Both the position numbers and the translations under genes were made by a program. Shown here piece by piece: positions 6,971 to 15,892 of a DNA stretch of 53,740 nt. The stretch spans positions 1 through 53,740 of the forward strand of contig JBCCHN010000027.1 of the NCBI GenBank assembly GCA_039028695.1. The letters are read 5' to 3'. The stretch's first letter is position 1. Every line of letters begins with the position of its first letter. The DNA is from JANQKX01 sp039028695 (GTDB lineage Bacteria; Pseudomonadota; Alphaproteobacteria; Kiloniellales; Kiloniellaceae). The notes below the pieces were generated by a model, which worked only from the letters and a program-made list of their open reading frames with translations, did not search any database and was not told the origin of the DNA.

Positions 6971-8401
6971 TTAACTCAGAATGCTGTGTAGTTTGTCTTG
7001 GAGGCGCTCGCGAATGGACGGGGCGCCGCTCTCCAGCCAGATACTCAGGTCCGATCGCTCAAAGATCCGCGGAATCCACATTTCGGTCTGATAGCGGTCG
7101 AAGGTGTGACTGTCTGTTAGAAAGGCGTTTTCGGCGGCGGAGCGCTTGATGACGTCGACTGCCAGGGATTCTTCGTCCACGACAATCCCGCCGCCCAGTT
7201 TGGCGACCATGCCCGCCAACTCGTTGCAGAGCACCAGCATTTCCAGGGAGCCCGTGCGCCCGCCGGAGAGGAAACCCAGGTTATGGATAAAGGCCGTCCC
7301 AGCCAGAGCCGCCATGCTCATGTTCGAGCCCACTTCGGCAGCGGCTTGCAGGTCCACAGTGTGGGAATCCGAACAGCCAGCGCCGGTCCAACTGGGCAAA
7401 CCGATGTAGGAAAAGTAGTCGGCGGCGCCGAGCCCGGCCAGGGCATATTCCGGTGAGCCATAGGCCAAGTCGGCCCGGCGCATATCCATTGGCAAGATGG
7501 CCGAACCGGAAAGGATGGGGGCACCGGGTCCGTGAATTTGATGGATGACCACGCCGGCCAAAGCCTCGGCTGAGGATTGGGCAATTGAGCCGGCTAGGGT
7601 GATGGGGCCGGCCATGCCGGGAAAGATGGCCGGATAGCAAACCATGGGCAGCCAGCGCCGGGCCGACATCTCAAGGCGGCGACAGGTCTCCTCGCCCAGT
7701 TTTAAAGGTGACACGGGGCCGGTTAGGTCCAGGCCGCAAGGCTTGTCCGCCAATTCGCCCCAGCCTCCAACCAGCTCGGCTAGGTAAGACCAGATTTGCT
7801 CTACCTTGACCTCGTCGTGGCCGGTAAAAGCGACGGGCTTTTTACAGTGCGCCGTCAGGGCCTTGACGGTTTCGATGGATTCATTCTCCACCGGTACATC
7901 CCCCGGATAGCCCAGGGAACAGGCCATGTCGATGTTGGGCAGGGCCTCGCAGACCCGACTGGTGTTTTCCAAATCCGCCCTTACGCCGGGGCGATGCTCG
8001 CCGGTGCGATGGTCCAAAATCTGGACACAGTTATGACCGGGGCAGAAGCGGGGAATCCGGTCGCTGGTATCGACCACTTGGCGCCCATCCCGGTCAAAGA
8101 GGCGCACCTGATCGCCCAGGGTCTCAAGGGAGCGCTGGACCAGGTCTTCCGGCAGGTGGACATAGCCCTCTTCGTCTTGGCGGCAGCCATGATCTTGAAC
8201 CAGCATGCGCCGGGTGGCGTCGTCGTCGATGAGCACACCGATCTCGCTTAGGATTCGCAAGACCGCTCCGTGGATGGCTGCGGCCCCTTTTTCATCAATA
8301 ACCGTCAGTTTCACCCTTTTGGTGGTTCGCGGCATGGCTGGAGCGTTTTCTCCGCGCTTGGCCTTGAGACGCTCCCTTTTCGTGCGACGGCTGGCAGTCA
8401 T
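6971..8401 (-). CDS. MttB-superfamily (trimethylamine methyltransferase-like) protein, non-pyrrolysine
   Basis: A 476-residue protein of the MttB superfamily, TIM-barrel enzymes that move a methyl group from a methylated amine to a corrinoid protein. The frame has no internal amber codon, so it belongs to the non-pyrrolysine branch that includes glycine-betaine methyltransferases. Family features include HGAVLRILSEIGVLIDD near residue 44, FCPGHNCVQILDHRTGE near 118, the LTGPVSPL segment, and AGCSDSHTVDLQAAAEV near 343, with conserved C-terminal LGGGIVVDEESLAVD. It is the first gene of a two-gene unit with the LacI regulator. No corrinoid protein or reductive activase lies nearby. The substrate is unknown. 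Confidence 0.9.
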   Translation of the reverse strand: MTASRRTKRERLKAKRGENAPAMPRTTKRVKLTVIDEKGAAAIHGAVLRILSEIGVLIDDDATRRMLVQDHGCRQDEEGYVHLPEDLVQRSLETLGDQVRLFDRDGRQVVDTSDRIPRFCPGHNCVQILDHRTGEHRPGVRADLENTSRVCEALPNIDMACSLGYPGDVPVENESIETVKALTAHCKKPVAFTGHDEVKVEQIWSYLAELVGGWGELADKPCGLDLTGPVSPLKLGEETCRRLEMSARRWLPMVCYPAIFPGMAGPITLAGSIAQSSAEALAGVVIHQIHGPGAPILSGSAILPMDMRRADLAYGSPEYALAGLGAADYFSYIGLPSWTGAGCSDSHTVDLQAAAEVGSNMSMAALAGTAFIHNLGFLSGGRTGSLEMLVLCNELAGMVAKLGGGIVVDEESLAVDVIKRSAAENAFLTDSHTFDRYQTEMWIPRIFERSDLSIWLESGAPSIRERLQDKLHSILS

Positions 8402-8765
8402 GTCATCCCTCCGGCGAAGGTTTATTTTCGAGAAGTTTATGTTACGTTAAAGTATCTGCAAAACAAGGGGAAAAGACAGCAGCAGAAGATTGCGGCAAGG
8501 TACCGCACGGCCATCGGATCTGAGGGGAGAGACGAAAAGGAAAGAGCCGCTTGCCGCAGTGCCGGAGAGCCTCTTTTGTCACCGTCTTCGTGTAAGGGGA
8601 GATCCAAAACAAGGATCGGGATACAAAAAAACAGTTAGCTTTGAACTGAAAAGCCGGGAAGCCCGATTGAGGTCAGCGCACCGGTGGCCGATGAAGCCGT
8701 CGCGCAATCAGATGGGTCGGCGGCACCCATCGGAAACAGCAAGTCGCACAGCAGACATGAAAAAG
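8402..8765. other. Intergenic region upstream of the MttB-LacI unit, no gene seen
   Basis: This stretch should hold the promoter of the MttB-LacI unit, and it is A-rich near 8440-8480. An ACGT-centred AT-rich sequence at about 8443-8456 could be part of a LacI-type operator, but its arms are not symmetric and the call is weak. The open frames that cross the rest have no family resemblance. Confidence 0.4.
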
Positions 8766-8806
8766 ACCCGCCACACATCATCTAACGCGTGGCGGGTCCT
8801 TTTTTA
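8766..8806. terminator. Intrinsic terminator, possibly bidirectional
   Basis: A perfect 10-bp stem (GACCCGCCAC at 8766-8775, GTGGCGGGTC at 8790-8799) is followed by six T residues on the plus strand and preceded by five A residues, so it can work in both directions. It lies 3' of the minus-strand XRE regulator gene and probably ends that transcript. Confidence 0.9.
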
Positions 8807-8856
8807 TCGTTCACTCTATGAGAAAAAAGACTGACCGCCTCATCTCATTTGGAAGC

Positions 8857-9300
8857 CTAGTCGGTTTTGGCCAGGCCCTTTAGGAGTTCCCTGAACCGTT
8901 CGCGAATGCTCTCGTCCGGAACAGCGTAGTAATGACGCAAAAGCTTCAAGGTTTCTTTTTTGCGCAGGATATCTTGGGTGATGCCGCTTTCGGCGTCGAC
9001 TAGTTTGGGTGTCCCCGAACCGCCGGCGCTTTCCAGCCCCTCGACCCCTTCAAAGAAGTAGGTGACGGGAACGTCCAGCAGTTGAGCAGCCTTATAAAGA
9101 CGGCTGGCGCTGAATCGATTAGTGCCTTTTTCATATTTTTGCACTTGCTGGAAGGTAATGCCTAAACCGTTAGCTAAATCGGTCTGACTCAAACCCAATA
9201 GAACGCGACGTGCCCGAAATTGAGCGCCTACATGAGCGTCAATATCGGTCGACCTCCTCGCTTTTCGCGATTTTTGGATGGCCGGTTTTCCCTTGACCAT
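8857..9300 (-). CDS. XRE-family helix-turn-helix regulator
   Basis: A 147-residue DNA-binding protein. The Cro/CI-type helix-turn-helix covers residues 27-80 (FRARRVLLGLSQTDLANGLG, then QVQKYEKGTNRFSASRL), and the following DVPVTYFFEG is the usual domain end. The C-terminal 60 residues form a helical tail (ILRKKETLKLLRHYYAV), a common arrangement in alphaproteobacterial regulators of this size. A strong ribosome site (AAGGAGGGGGG) sits just upstream of the ATG. The gene is divergent from the DUF3302/HlyD export cluster across 544 bp. Control of that cluster is possible but unproven. Confidence 0.92.
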   Translation of the reverse strand: MVKGKPAIQKSRKARRSTDIDAHVGAQFRARRVLLGLSQTDLANGLGITFQQVQKYEKGTNRFSASRLYKAAQLLDVPVTYFFEGVEGLESAGGSGTPKLVDAESGITQDILRKKETLKLLRHYYAVPDESIRERFRELLKGLAKTD

Positions 9301-9844
9301 AAACCCCCCTCCTTTTTTCTGTTCTCCGCGCCTAGGGTCAAAGAACGCGGATTATCGTTTTCGTTAGTATTGTATTTTTGCTTAGCCAGATCAATCTTAA
9401 ATTTACCTCAGATGGTCTTAGAAGCTGTACACTATTAGCCTTAGGGTAGTCCCATTTTTCCAACTTTTATAAGGCTATCCTGCATCAGCAATCTAAACTT
9501 TTGTTTTTTTAACTCTAAAGTCCAGTATTAAATTGAGCAATCGTACAATTTTTTTTATTTTGCAGTTTTTTGATGAGGTTTTTGGAAAAAAAACCGTCAA
9601 GATGGCTAAAATAGGTCGTTATTCCTGACCATTTTCATCCATCGCTGGGTCGGATTGGTGCAAATCTGAGCCTCGGTCCGGCCAAGGGTTGTCGAATCCG
9701 CTCGGTCACCTTTAGGCGGATGGTCATATTGCCCAGCTTGCAATTGTGTAAACGCCCAATTCCACGGCATACTCTAATTTGGACGGGGAGAGTGGTGTAT
9801 CCGCACAATAACCATGGTCCGAAAAACTGTTGTGGGAGACTGCC
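9301..9844. other. Divergent intergenic region, no gene seen
   Basis: This 544-bp gap between the XRE regulator and the DUF3302/HlyD operon contains a markedly AT-rich part at about 9440-9600 with several T-runs and A-runs. It must hold divergent promoters. No coding region or RNA family was recognised. Confidence 0.5.
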
Positions 9845-10282
9845 ATGGGCAGCGCGTTGGGATCTCTAGACACTTATGATTATTTGACTTTTGTATTCTT
9901 AGTCATTGTTGCGATTGCTTTTTTTAGCATTGCCATGTTCATCCTTGGCCTGCCCGGAAAGATTGCCATAAAGCGCCGTCATCCCCACGCGGAAGGTGTC
10001 AAACTCATGGGCTGGGCGGGGTTTCTGGCGGTTATCCCTTGGATCCATGCCCTGATCTGGGCCTTTCACGATTCGGTGACTGTGGATGTGCGGCGATTCC
10101 CGAACGACGAGAAAAAAGAGGTGGAGGCGCAGATTAAACGCCTCAGTGGTGAAAAGACGGAAATCGCGGAAAGGTTGGCCGAGCAAAGCGAGGGGCAATA
10201 CGCGCATAGCGAGGGTCGGCCGGAGGATCAGCAGCAGGGTGGAACAAAGGATCCGCATGGTCGCAAAGGAGGGTCTGCCTGA
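9845..10282 (+). CDS. DUF3302 inner-membrane protein (YiaW-like)
   Basis: A 145-residue membrane protein. Two hydrophobic segments are visible, near residues 13-35 (LTFVFLVIVAIAFFSIAMFI) and 54-72 (LMGWAGFLAVIPWIHALIWA), with LPGKIAIKRRHPHAEGVK between them, which matches the DUF3302 family (E. coli YiaW). The C-terminal half is a charged, probably coiled tail (KKEVEAQIKRLSGEKTEIAE). Its stop overlaps the start of the HlyD gene by one base, as with yiaW and yiaV in E. coli, so the two products probably act together. ATG at 9845 with GGGAG 6 nt upstream is preferred over the upstream TTG. Confidence 0.85.
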   Translation: MGSALGSLDTYDYLTFVFLVIVAIAFFSIAMFILGLPGKIAIKRRHPHAEGVKLMGWAGFLAVIPWIHALIWAFHDSVTVDVRRFPNDEKKEVEAQIKRLSGEKTEIAERLAEQSEGQYAHSEGRPEDQQQGGTKDPHGRKGGSA

Positions 10283-11430
10283 TGCTGATGGCCGTCCTGA
10301 TCACCGTTTTATACATCGTCGCCGTCTGGCTGGTTTTCTATAAATTCAAGTGGCTGAAGTTCAACATCGCGTGGGGCATTGTATCCTTTTGGGTGGGGTT
10401 GCATCTCTTGTTGGTCTTTGTGGTGGCCCTCAGGTTCTTCCAGCCTTATTCCATCGATGGCCGGATAATCCGCCACACGGTCCAAATCGTGCCCCGTTTG
10501 CCGGAGCCCACAAAGTTGATGGAGGTGTTGGTCGAGGCCAATACGCCGGTCCAGCAGGGTCAGCCATTATTCAAGTTCGATCCGACCCTTTATCAGGCGC
10601 AGGTCAAAAATGCGGCGGCGGCCTTGGCGGCGGCAAAGCAGAACGTGAAAATCCTGCAAGAAGATATCACCGCTGCCCAAGCCAGTGTGCAGTTGGCTGA
10701 AGCCAATCAGGCCTTTGCGGCGGATCAGAAAAAGCGCTTTGAGAACCTGGTGAAACAGGGTGCCGGCCGAGCCGAGGAATTAGACCGTTGGACCGATGAA
10801 TTGGAAAGTCGAACCGCGGGCGTGAACGAGGCCGAGGCCAATCTGCGCAAGGCCCAATTGGCCTATGACTCTCAGATCGACGGGGTCAATACCTCTGTCG
10901 TCCAGGCCGCGGCCGCATTAGACGAGGCCCAGTATTATCTGGATCAGACCACCATCGTTGCGCCGGAAGACGGTATGATTACGAACCTGCAGGCCCGTCC
11001 GGGCCTGGTGGTCGGGATCGTGCGTATCGGCGCCATTGCCACCTGGGTGGCCGAAGACGATCCTTATATTCTGGCCAGCTATTTTCAGGAGCATCTGCGC
11101 TTTGTGGAGGAGGGGCAGCCGGTGGAAGTCGCTCTGGATACCTATCCCGGTTTCATCTTTACCGGCACGGTCAAAAAGATTTGGTGGGCCACGGGGCAGG
11201 GACAGATAAACCCGTCGGGCGATATCCCCAGCTTTTTATTCCCCAAGCCCCAGGGCCGTTTCGCCGTCCAGATTGTCGTCGATCCGGTTGAGGGCCTGCA
11301 TCTGCCGGCAGGTGGCCATGGGGCGGTAGCGATCTATACGGGCCGCGGCAAGGGCTTTGAGCCCCTGCGGCGTATCGGTATTCGGCTATATTCCTGGGCG
11401 AACTGGTTATATCCCTTGGATTTCTTATAG
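10282..11430 (+). CDS. HlyD/EmrA-type membrane fusion protein (YiaV-like)
   Basis: A 382-residue periplasmic adaptor of an export system. Two membrane segments lie near the N terminus (residues 3-20 and 32-52). A split barrel-sandwich domain follows (VEANTPVQQGQPLFKFDP near 82), then a long alpha-helical hairpin at about 110-215 (AAAKQNVKILQEDITAAQA), the second lipoyl half (DQTTIVAPEDGMITNLQARPG) and a beta-barrel domain. AAAGGAGGG precedes the ATG, which overlaps the upstream stop. It should link an inner-membrane component to the outer-membrane factor encoded next. The cargo is unknown. Confidence 0.9.
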   Translation: MLMAVLITVLYIVAVWLVFYKFKWLKFNIAWGIVSFWVGLHLLLVFVVALRFFQPYSIDGRIIRHTVQIVPRLPEPTKLMEVLVEANTPVQQGQPLFKFDPTLYQAQVKNAAAALAAAKQNVKILQEDITAAQASVQLAEANQAFAADQKKRFENLVKQGAGRAEELDRWTDELESRTAGVNEAEANLRKAQLAYDSQIDGVNTSVVQAAAALDEAQYYLDQTTIVAPEDGMITNLQARPGLVVGIVRIGAIATWVAEDDPYILASYFQEHLRFVEEGQPVEVALDTYPGFIFTGTVKKIWWATGQGQINPSGDIPSFLFPKPQGRFAVQIVVDPVEGLHLPAGGHGAVAIYTGRGKGFEPLRRIGIRLYSWANWLYPLDFL

Positions 11431-11490
11431 GGATTTTTTCTGTAGATTACGATGGTCTGGGTGCGAGCTTCTGGGAAAGGGAAGGATGAG

Positions 11491-13239
11491 ATGAGTTGGC
11501 CACCGCAAAGGTTGATCCTTCTAAAAGCTTGTCGGTCGCCCAACCTTTCCGCAGGTCGTCTTGTAATGGGCCGCGCTGCCATGGGTCTGGTTGGGTTTCT
11601 TTGGGTATCGGGGTGCACCGTGGTCGGGCCGAACTTCACGGCACCCGAGGCGCCCGTGGTACCGGCCTGGCAAGAGACGGCGCCCCTAGCGGATGAAGAT
11701 CTCTCGGATGAAAACCAGGTCGGCGCCGAGAATGATCCGGCGCCAGATCAGGCAACGGACAGCGAGTCGGTGACTCTGGATCCGGCCCAGCCGGTGCCGG
11801 CGGATTGGTGGCGGGTCTTTGGCGATCCAACTTTAACTGGGTTGATCGAACAAGCGCAGAAGCAGAACCTAACCCTGCAGGGGGCCGGGGTGCGAATCTT
11901 GGAGGCGCGGGCTCAGTTAGGGATCGCGGTGGGCGAGCAATACCCCCAGACCCAACAGGTGGGCGGCGGCTACGAGCGCCGTCTGATCAGCGACAATGTG
12001 GGCGTTTTGCGCGAGATCACCGAGGTGATCGATATCGACCGGGAATTCGATGTATGGGAGCTGGGCGCCGATGCGGGTTGGGAGCTGGACATCTGGGGCC
12101 GCTTTCGGCGAGGCATTGAATCCGCTGATGCGAACTTCACGGCGCAAATCGCCAACTACGACGACATCCTGGTTTCCCTTGCCGGGGAAGTGGCCAGCAC
12201 CTATGTGGCGATCCGAACCTTCGAAGAACGCCTGGGACTGGCCGAGCAGAATGTGTTGGACCAAAAGGAAAGTCTGCGTATCGCTAAGGTACGGTTCCGC
12301 AACGGCACCACCACCGAGCTTGACGTGTTCGAGGCGACAGCCCTGTTGCGTAATACCCAGGCCATCGTGCCGGAGTTGACCACTGGGTTGCGTCAGGCCA
12401 AGAACGCCCTCAGCATTTTGTTGGGCATGCCGCCCGGGCAGCTTGAGGGGCTTTTGACCGAGCAAGGGAGCATCCCAACGGCGCCCGAGGAGGTTTCTGT
12501 CGGGGTCCCCGCCGAATTGCTGCGCCGCCGCCCTGATATCCGCGCCGCCGAGCTGCAGGCAGCCGCGCAAAGCGCCCAGATCGGTTTGGCCGAGGCGGAC
12601 CTCTATCCCAGCTTCACCATTGTCGGATCCATCGGGTTTCAGGCGAGCGATTTGGGAGACCTGTTCAAGGGGCGCAGTTTGGCCGGCGGGATCAACCCCT
12701 CGGTCAGTTGGAATATCTTCAATTACGGGCAGATCAAAAACAACGTGCGGGTCCAAGATGCCCGCTTGCAAGAGTTGATCTTGAATTATCAGAACACTGT
12801 TTTGGCAGCCTATCAGGAAGTGGAAAATGCCCTTGTGGGCTTTGTCCAGGCCCAGCGGCAAACCGCCTTTTTGGAAGAGTCCGTAACGGCATCGAAAAAT
12901 GCGGTCAAGATTGCGCTGGTGCAATATCAAGAGGGCACTGCCAGTTACACAAGGGTGCTGAACACCCAGTCGGCCCTGGTCCGCGGACAGGAACGCCTGG
13001 CCCAGTCCCGAGGCAACGAAGTCACTAATCTGATTAGCGCCTATAAGGCTCTTGGCGGGGGCTGGCAGGTGCGGCGCGGACAGGATTTGATCCCCGCGGA
13101 CATTCGCCAAACCATGCGGGACCGCACCGACTGGGGTCGCCTTTTGCGCCCGGAGGAGATCCCGAGCGAAGACTTGGAGCTGAAGCCGCCGCCCTCGCCG
13201 GAGCCGCCGACGCTCTTTAATCGGCCACCGGATTGGTGA
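11491..13239 (+). CDS. Outer-membrane efflux lipoprotein (NodT/OprM family)
   Basis: A 582-residue outer-membrane channel subunit of a tripartite exporter. The lipobox is FLWVSGC, so the mature protein begins at that Cys, followed by TVVGPNF as in the NodT family. An unusual acidic insert of about 55 residues (DEDLSDENQVGAENDPAPDQ) precedes the usual PADWWRVFGDPTL. Two repeated OEP domains follow (ELGADAGWELDIWGRFRRGI; VPAELLRRRPDIRAAELQ; SWNIFNYGQIKNNVR). A proline-rich tail ends the protein. ATG at 11491 has AAGGA upstream; an ATG at 11566 would leave a shorter signal peptide and is possible. Confidence 0.9.
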   Translation: MSWPPQRLILLKACRSPNLSAGRLVMGRAAMGLVGFLWVSGCTVVGPNFTAPEAPVVPAWQETAPLADEDLSDENQVGAENDPAPDQATDSESVTLDPAQPVPADWWRVFGDPTLTGLIEQAQKQNLTLQGAGVRILEARAQLGIAVGEQYPQTQQVGGGYERRLISDNVGVLREITEVIDIDREFDVWELGADAGWELDIWGRFRRGIESADANFTAQIANYDDILVSLAGEVASTYVAIRTFEERLGLAEQNVLDQKESLRIAKVRFRNGTTTELDVFEATALLRNTQAIVPELTTGLRQAKNALSILLGMPPGQLEGLLTEQGSIPTAPEEVSVGVPAELLRRRPDIRAAELQAAAQSAQIGLAEADLYPSFTIVGSIGFQASDLGDLFKGRSLAGGINPSVSWNIFNYGQIKNNVRVQDARLQELILNYQNTVLAAYQEVENALVGFVQAQRQTAFLEESVTASKNAVKIALVQYQEGTASYTRVLNTQSALVRGQERLAQSRGNEVTNLISAYKALGGGWQVRRGQDLIPADIRQTMRDRTDWGRLLRPEEIPSEDLELKPPPSPEPPTLFNRPPDW

Positions 13240-13260
13240 TGTGATTGACGAGCCTAGACG

Positions 13261-13497
13261 ATGAAATATCTACGACGACTTCTTGAAACCAGGGCCCCCT
13301 ATTTCAAGTTTTTGATCTGTTTCGCTTTCGCCGGCTTTGGGATTTGGGCATTTTTGGTTTTACCCTTTTGGTGGGGCATACTGGCCTTTGTGCTGCTTGT
13401 TTTATTGGGTAGCCTACTAGGCGCGATTGTCTTCAAACGCTTTGCAACGCCGCAACAAGTTAAAGACGATCTCGAAGCGCGTTTGCATCAAGATTAA
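13261..13497 (+). CDS. Small two-helix membrane protein, unknown
   Basis: A 78-residue protein with two adjacent hydrophobic segments, at about residues 15-35 and 37-58 (LPFWWGILAFVLLVLLGSLL). It has a basic N terminus (MKYLRRLLETR) and a charged tail (QQVKDDLEARLHQD). It lies 21 bp after the outer-membrane factor, so it may be co-transcribed and act as an accessory to the exporter. No family was recognised. Confidence 0.65.
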   Translation: MKYLRRLLETRAPYFKFLICFAFAGFGIWAFLVLPFWWGILAFVLLVLLGSLLGAIVFKRFATPQQVKDDLEARLHQD

Positions 13498-13559
13498 ACA
13501 TGGCTGAGATTAGACACAATTGGCGCCGATGCGAGCTGGCGGGGCAATTGGGGGGATAA

Positions 13560-14651
13560 ATGCCCGAGACCGATCCTTCAAAAAGTAAAGGCCTGCGGAA
13601 TGGCCCGGCAAAGGGTAGGGTGGCCTTGACCAGCGGTTCTTGGTTGGGAGCCGGCGAAGTGTCGGGCCTGTGGGTTTTGGCGCCGCCGCTGCTGGTCATG
13701 GTGCTGGCCGGGCTTATTTTTGATGTGGCTGCCTCGGACATTTTGTCCTTGCAAAAACAATTGGCTGCCATACTCGAAAATCCCGGACAGGGGACCATTC
13801 AACAAGGCCTGGCGGAAAGCCGCGCCCGTATTTTTTGGGCCACGACGGTGTTGCTCACAGCCACCACAGGCCTGGCGCTGTTGATCACCGCCTTTTCAAT
13901 CCTGTGGCGGGACCTGTCCCGGCGCGGCTTTATCCTTTACGTAATCATTGGATGCCTGCTGTCTTTTGGCAGCGCTCTATTCTTTTTTGTTAGCGACCCG
14001 GAAAAGAATGGCATCGCGGCTGTATTCTTCTTCACCCACAACAGCTTGGCCGTTACCTCCTATTTTTCAGATCATCATTTGCTAATGATCCAAATTCTGG
14101 TGCACAGCCTGAACACGGTGGGCGTTCTGGCACCGATATTCGGAGTGCTGGCGGGCTGTGCGACTCTATTGCCCCGTCCGGACCTTTCCTCTGACGCCCA
14201 CGCCGAGGCCGATCTGGTTCTGCTGCGCGGGCAAATGCGGCGCTTGAAAACCTTGTTGAACCTGGGCTCGGCGGTCCTGGTCACCGGTATTTTGCATTTG
14301 ATTGTCTGGGGGCGTTGGCCGGCATCTCTGGTCGGGGATGACAAGGTGAGCGATCAGGTTCTGCACCTTGCCAATTCGGTCGGCATCTATTGGGGGGCAG
14401 CCTATACCTTGATGATCATCGCCTTTTACGCGCCGGCGTCCTTGGTCATTAGCAGACGGGCGGAGGTTACCCTCAAGCGCTTCCCCGAACAGGCCGGCGG
14501 ATTGGATGTTTCGGCTTGGATGAAAAAAGTAGGTTTGTCGGCGGCCCCTATTCACCAATTGCCTCAGGTTGCAATGATGCTGGCGCCACTACTGGCCGGG
14601 CCGGCGGGAAGTTTGATCGGCAATCTCTCCTCCAGTTTGGGAGCGAGCTAG
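13560..14651 (+). CDS. Polytopic membrane protein, unknown
   Basis: A 363-residue integral membrane protein not recognised as a known family. About six hydrophobic segments are visible: near residues 37-58 (GLWVLAPPLLVMVLAGLIF), 93-118, 122-143 (FILYVIIGCLLSFGSALFFF), 180-205, 233-252 (LGSAVLVTGILHLIVW) and 275-298. The soluble part after segment 1 contains LQKQLAAILENPGQGTIQQ, and a stretch of basic and acidic residues follows segment 4. It starts 62 bp after the small membrane protein. It might supply the inner-membrane component missing from the export cluster, but this is only inferred from position. Confidence 0.7.
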   Translation: MPETDPSKSKGLRNGPAKGRVALTSGSWLGAGEVSGLWVLAPPLLVMVLAGLIFDVAASDILSLQKQLAAILENPGQGTIQQGLAESRARIFWATTVLLTATTGLALLITAFSILWRDLSRRGFILYVIIGCLLSFGSALFFFVSDPEKNGIAAVFFFTHNSLAVTSYFSDHHLLMIQILVHSLNTVGVLAPIFGVLAGCATLLPRPDLSSDAHAEADLVLLRGQMRRLKTLLNLGSAVLVTGILHLIVWGRWPASLVGDDKVSDQVLHLANSVGIYWGAAYTLMIIAFYAPASLVISRRAEVTLKRFPEQAGGLDVSAWMKKVGLSAAPIHQLPQVAMMLAPLLAGPAGSLIGNLSSSLGAS

Positions 14652-15092
14652 CGCCGGCGCCCTGCCGCTGGTGTCGTCCTTTTGGTTTTGCAAGGTTGAC
14701 CCAGCCGCCGGACGTACCCGCTCCTGCCGAAAGCGTGATCACGAAAAGCGTTGATCGATTTTTGTTTTTTGGGCATCCTAGGAATAATAAAAGTGAACCG
14801 GATCACTCATACCGGTCGAATAGGGAGTTGCAGGAGAGGGGGCTATCCAGTTGAGGCAAGGCTGACGCCAAGGCTTTGACCGACTGTATACAGCCCGACG
14901 AAAGACGCCGCTCTTACGGCGAATTCTTTTGCGAATACTTCCCATGATCGCCGGTTTGATCGGTTGCCGCCGTTTGCATGCCCTGTGCGGGGGTTTAGGT
15001 GGCGCCTGATGAGGCCGAGCCCTTTTCGTCAGCTAGGGGCCTGGCCAAAGGCACGTTCATAGCTGGCGTGTATCGGGGAGATAACAGCCATC
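14652..15092. other. Intergenic region upstream of the apr-sat locus, with small palindromes
   Basis: No gene is seen here. A perfect 10-bp palindrome (CTGTATACAG) lies at 14884-14893, and a 5-bp hairpin (CGCCG with CGGCG, 14906-14921) followed by AATTCTTTT lies just after it. The first could be an operator and the second a weak terminator or attenuator ahead of aprM. GGGGAGAT stands about 12 nt before the aprM ATG. Confidence 0.45.
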
Positions 15093-15869
15093 ATGAATCC
15101 CTTTGCCGAACTTTCCCTTTCCATTCCCTCGTCGGTGATGCAGACCTTTGTGGTCATCATGACCCTCTTTGTTGTTGGTGGGACCCTATTCGATATTCTG
15201 CATAAAAGAAGTGCGGAGTATTTTTTCAATAACTGGCGCAAGGCCAACAAAAAGGGGACACGTGAAGTCGCCGGTGGCGAGTTAGGGTCCCTAGCCGTGC
15301 AGACGCTGGCGGTGGATGTCGCCACCTCGGCTGAGTTTTGCAATCCACAGCGGCGCATCGCCCATCTTTTGACCATGTACGGCTTCCTGATTTACGTGAT
15401 CACCACGGTGATCATGGTCTTTGGCTATGCCTCGGCGGACAACCCGGGCCCTGGCCTTTGGCCCTTCCTGTGGTATGTGGGCGCCTTAATGGTCTGTGCC
15501 GGCGGCTATTGGTTCTGGTTCTTTATCAGGGTCGATGTGGCGGCCGAGGGGCATTCGCCATTCCGGGTGGTACGGGCTGATCTCTTCATCCTCTCCCTTT
15601 TGGCCAGCACGACCTTTGGCCTTTTGTGGGCAATCTTTCAGTCGGCGGGCAGTTCCTGGACCTTCTTTTTCCTGGGGCTCTATTTGATTGGCACGACAGT
15701 GCTTTTCGGATCGGTGCCCTGGTCCAAGTTCTCTCACATGTTCTTCAAGCCGGCGGCGGCCCTGCAGAAGCGGGCCGAGGAAGCCAACGGGTCGCGAAGC
15801 AATCTGCCGCCGCCCGCGGATAGGCCAGCTGCCCTCGGCAGCGCCCGGCGTCTGCCCCGGCATTACTAA
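15093..15869 (+). CDS. aprM: AprM, membrane anchor for APS reductase
   Basis: A 258-residue integral membrane protein directly upstream of aprBA, the aprMBA order known from sulfur-oxidising bacteria. There, AprM is thought to link the cytosolic APS reductase to the quinone pool. Five hydrophobic segments are visible: residues about 17-36, 88-111, 122-143, 162-183 and 187-206. Conserved-looking His residues occur at RRIAHLLTMYG and WSKFSHMFF and could bind heme. The C-terminal 40 residues are hydrophilic and proline-rich. The identification rests on position, size and topology more than on a strict motif. The start is taken at ATG 15093. Confidence 0.85.
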   Translation: MNPFAELSLSIPSSVMQTFVVIMTLFVVGGTLFDILHKRSAEYFFNNWRKANKKGTREVAGGELGSLAVQTLAVDVATSAEFCNPQRRIAHLLTMYGFLIYVITTVIMVFGYASADNPGPGLWPFLWYVGALMVCAGGYWFWFFIRVDVAAEGHSPFRVVRADLFILSLLASTTFGLLWAIFQSAGSSWTFFFLGLYLIGTTVLFGSVPWSKFSHMFFKPAAALQKRAEEANGSRSNLPPPADRPAALGSARRLPRHY

Positions 15870-15892
15870 GCACATCCCAGACGAGGCAAAAA

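Noticed and set aside
6971..8401. Pyrrolysine-containing MttB
   Set aside because: The frame is open without any in-frame amber codon, so this is the non-pyrrolysine branch.
11917..13110. A 397-codon minus-strand open frame
   Set aside because: It mirrors the outer-membrane efflux lipoprotein gene, which has a lipobox and both OEP repeats.
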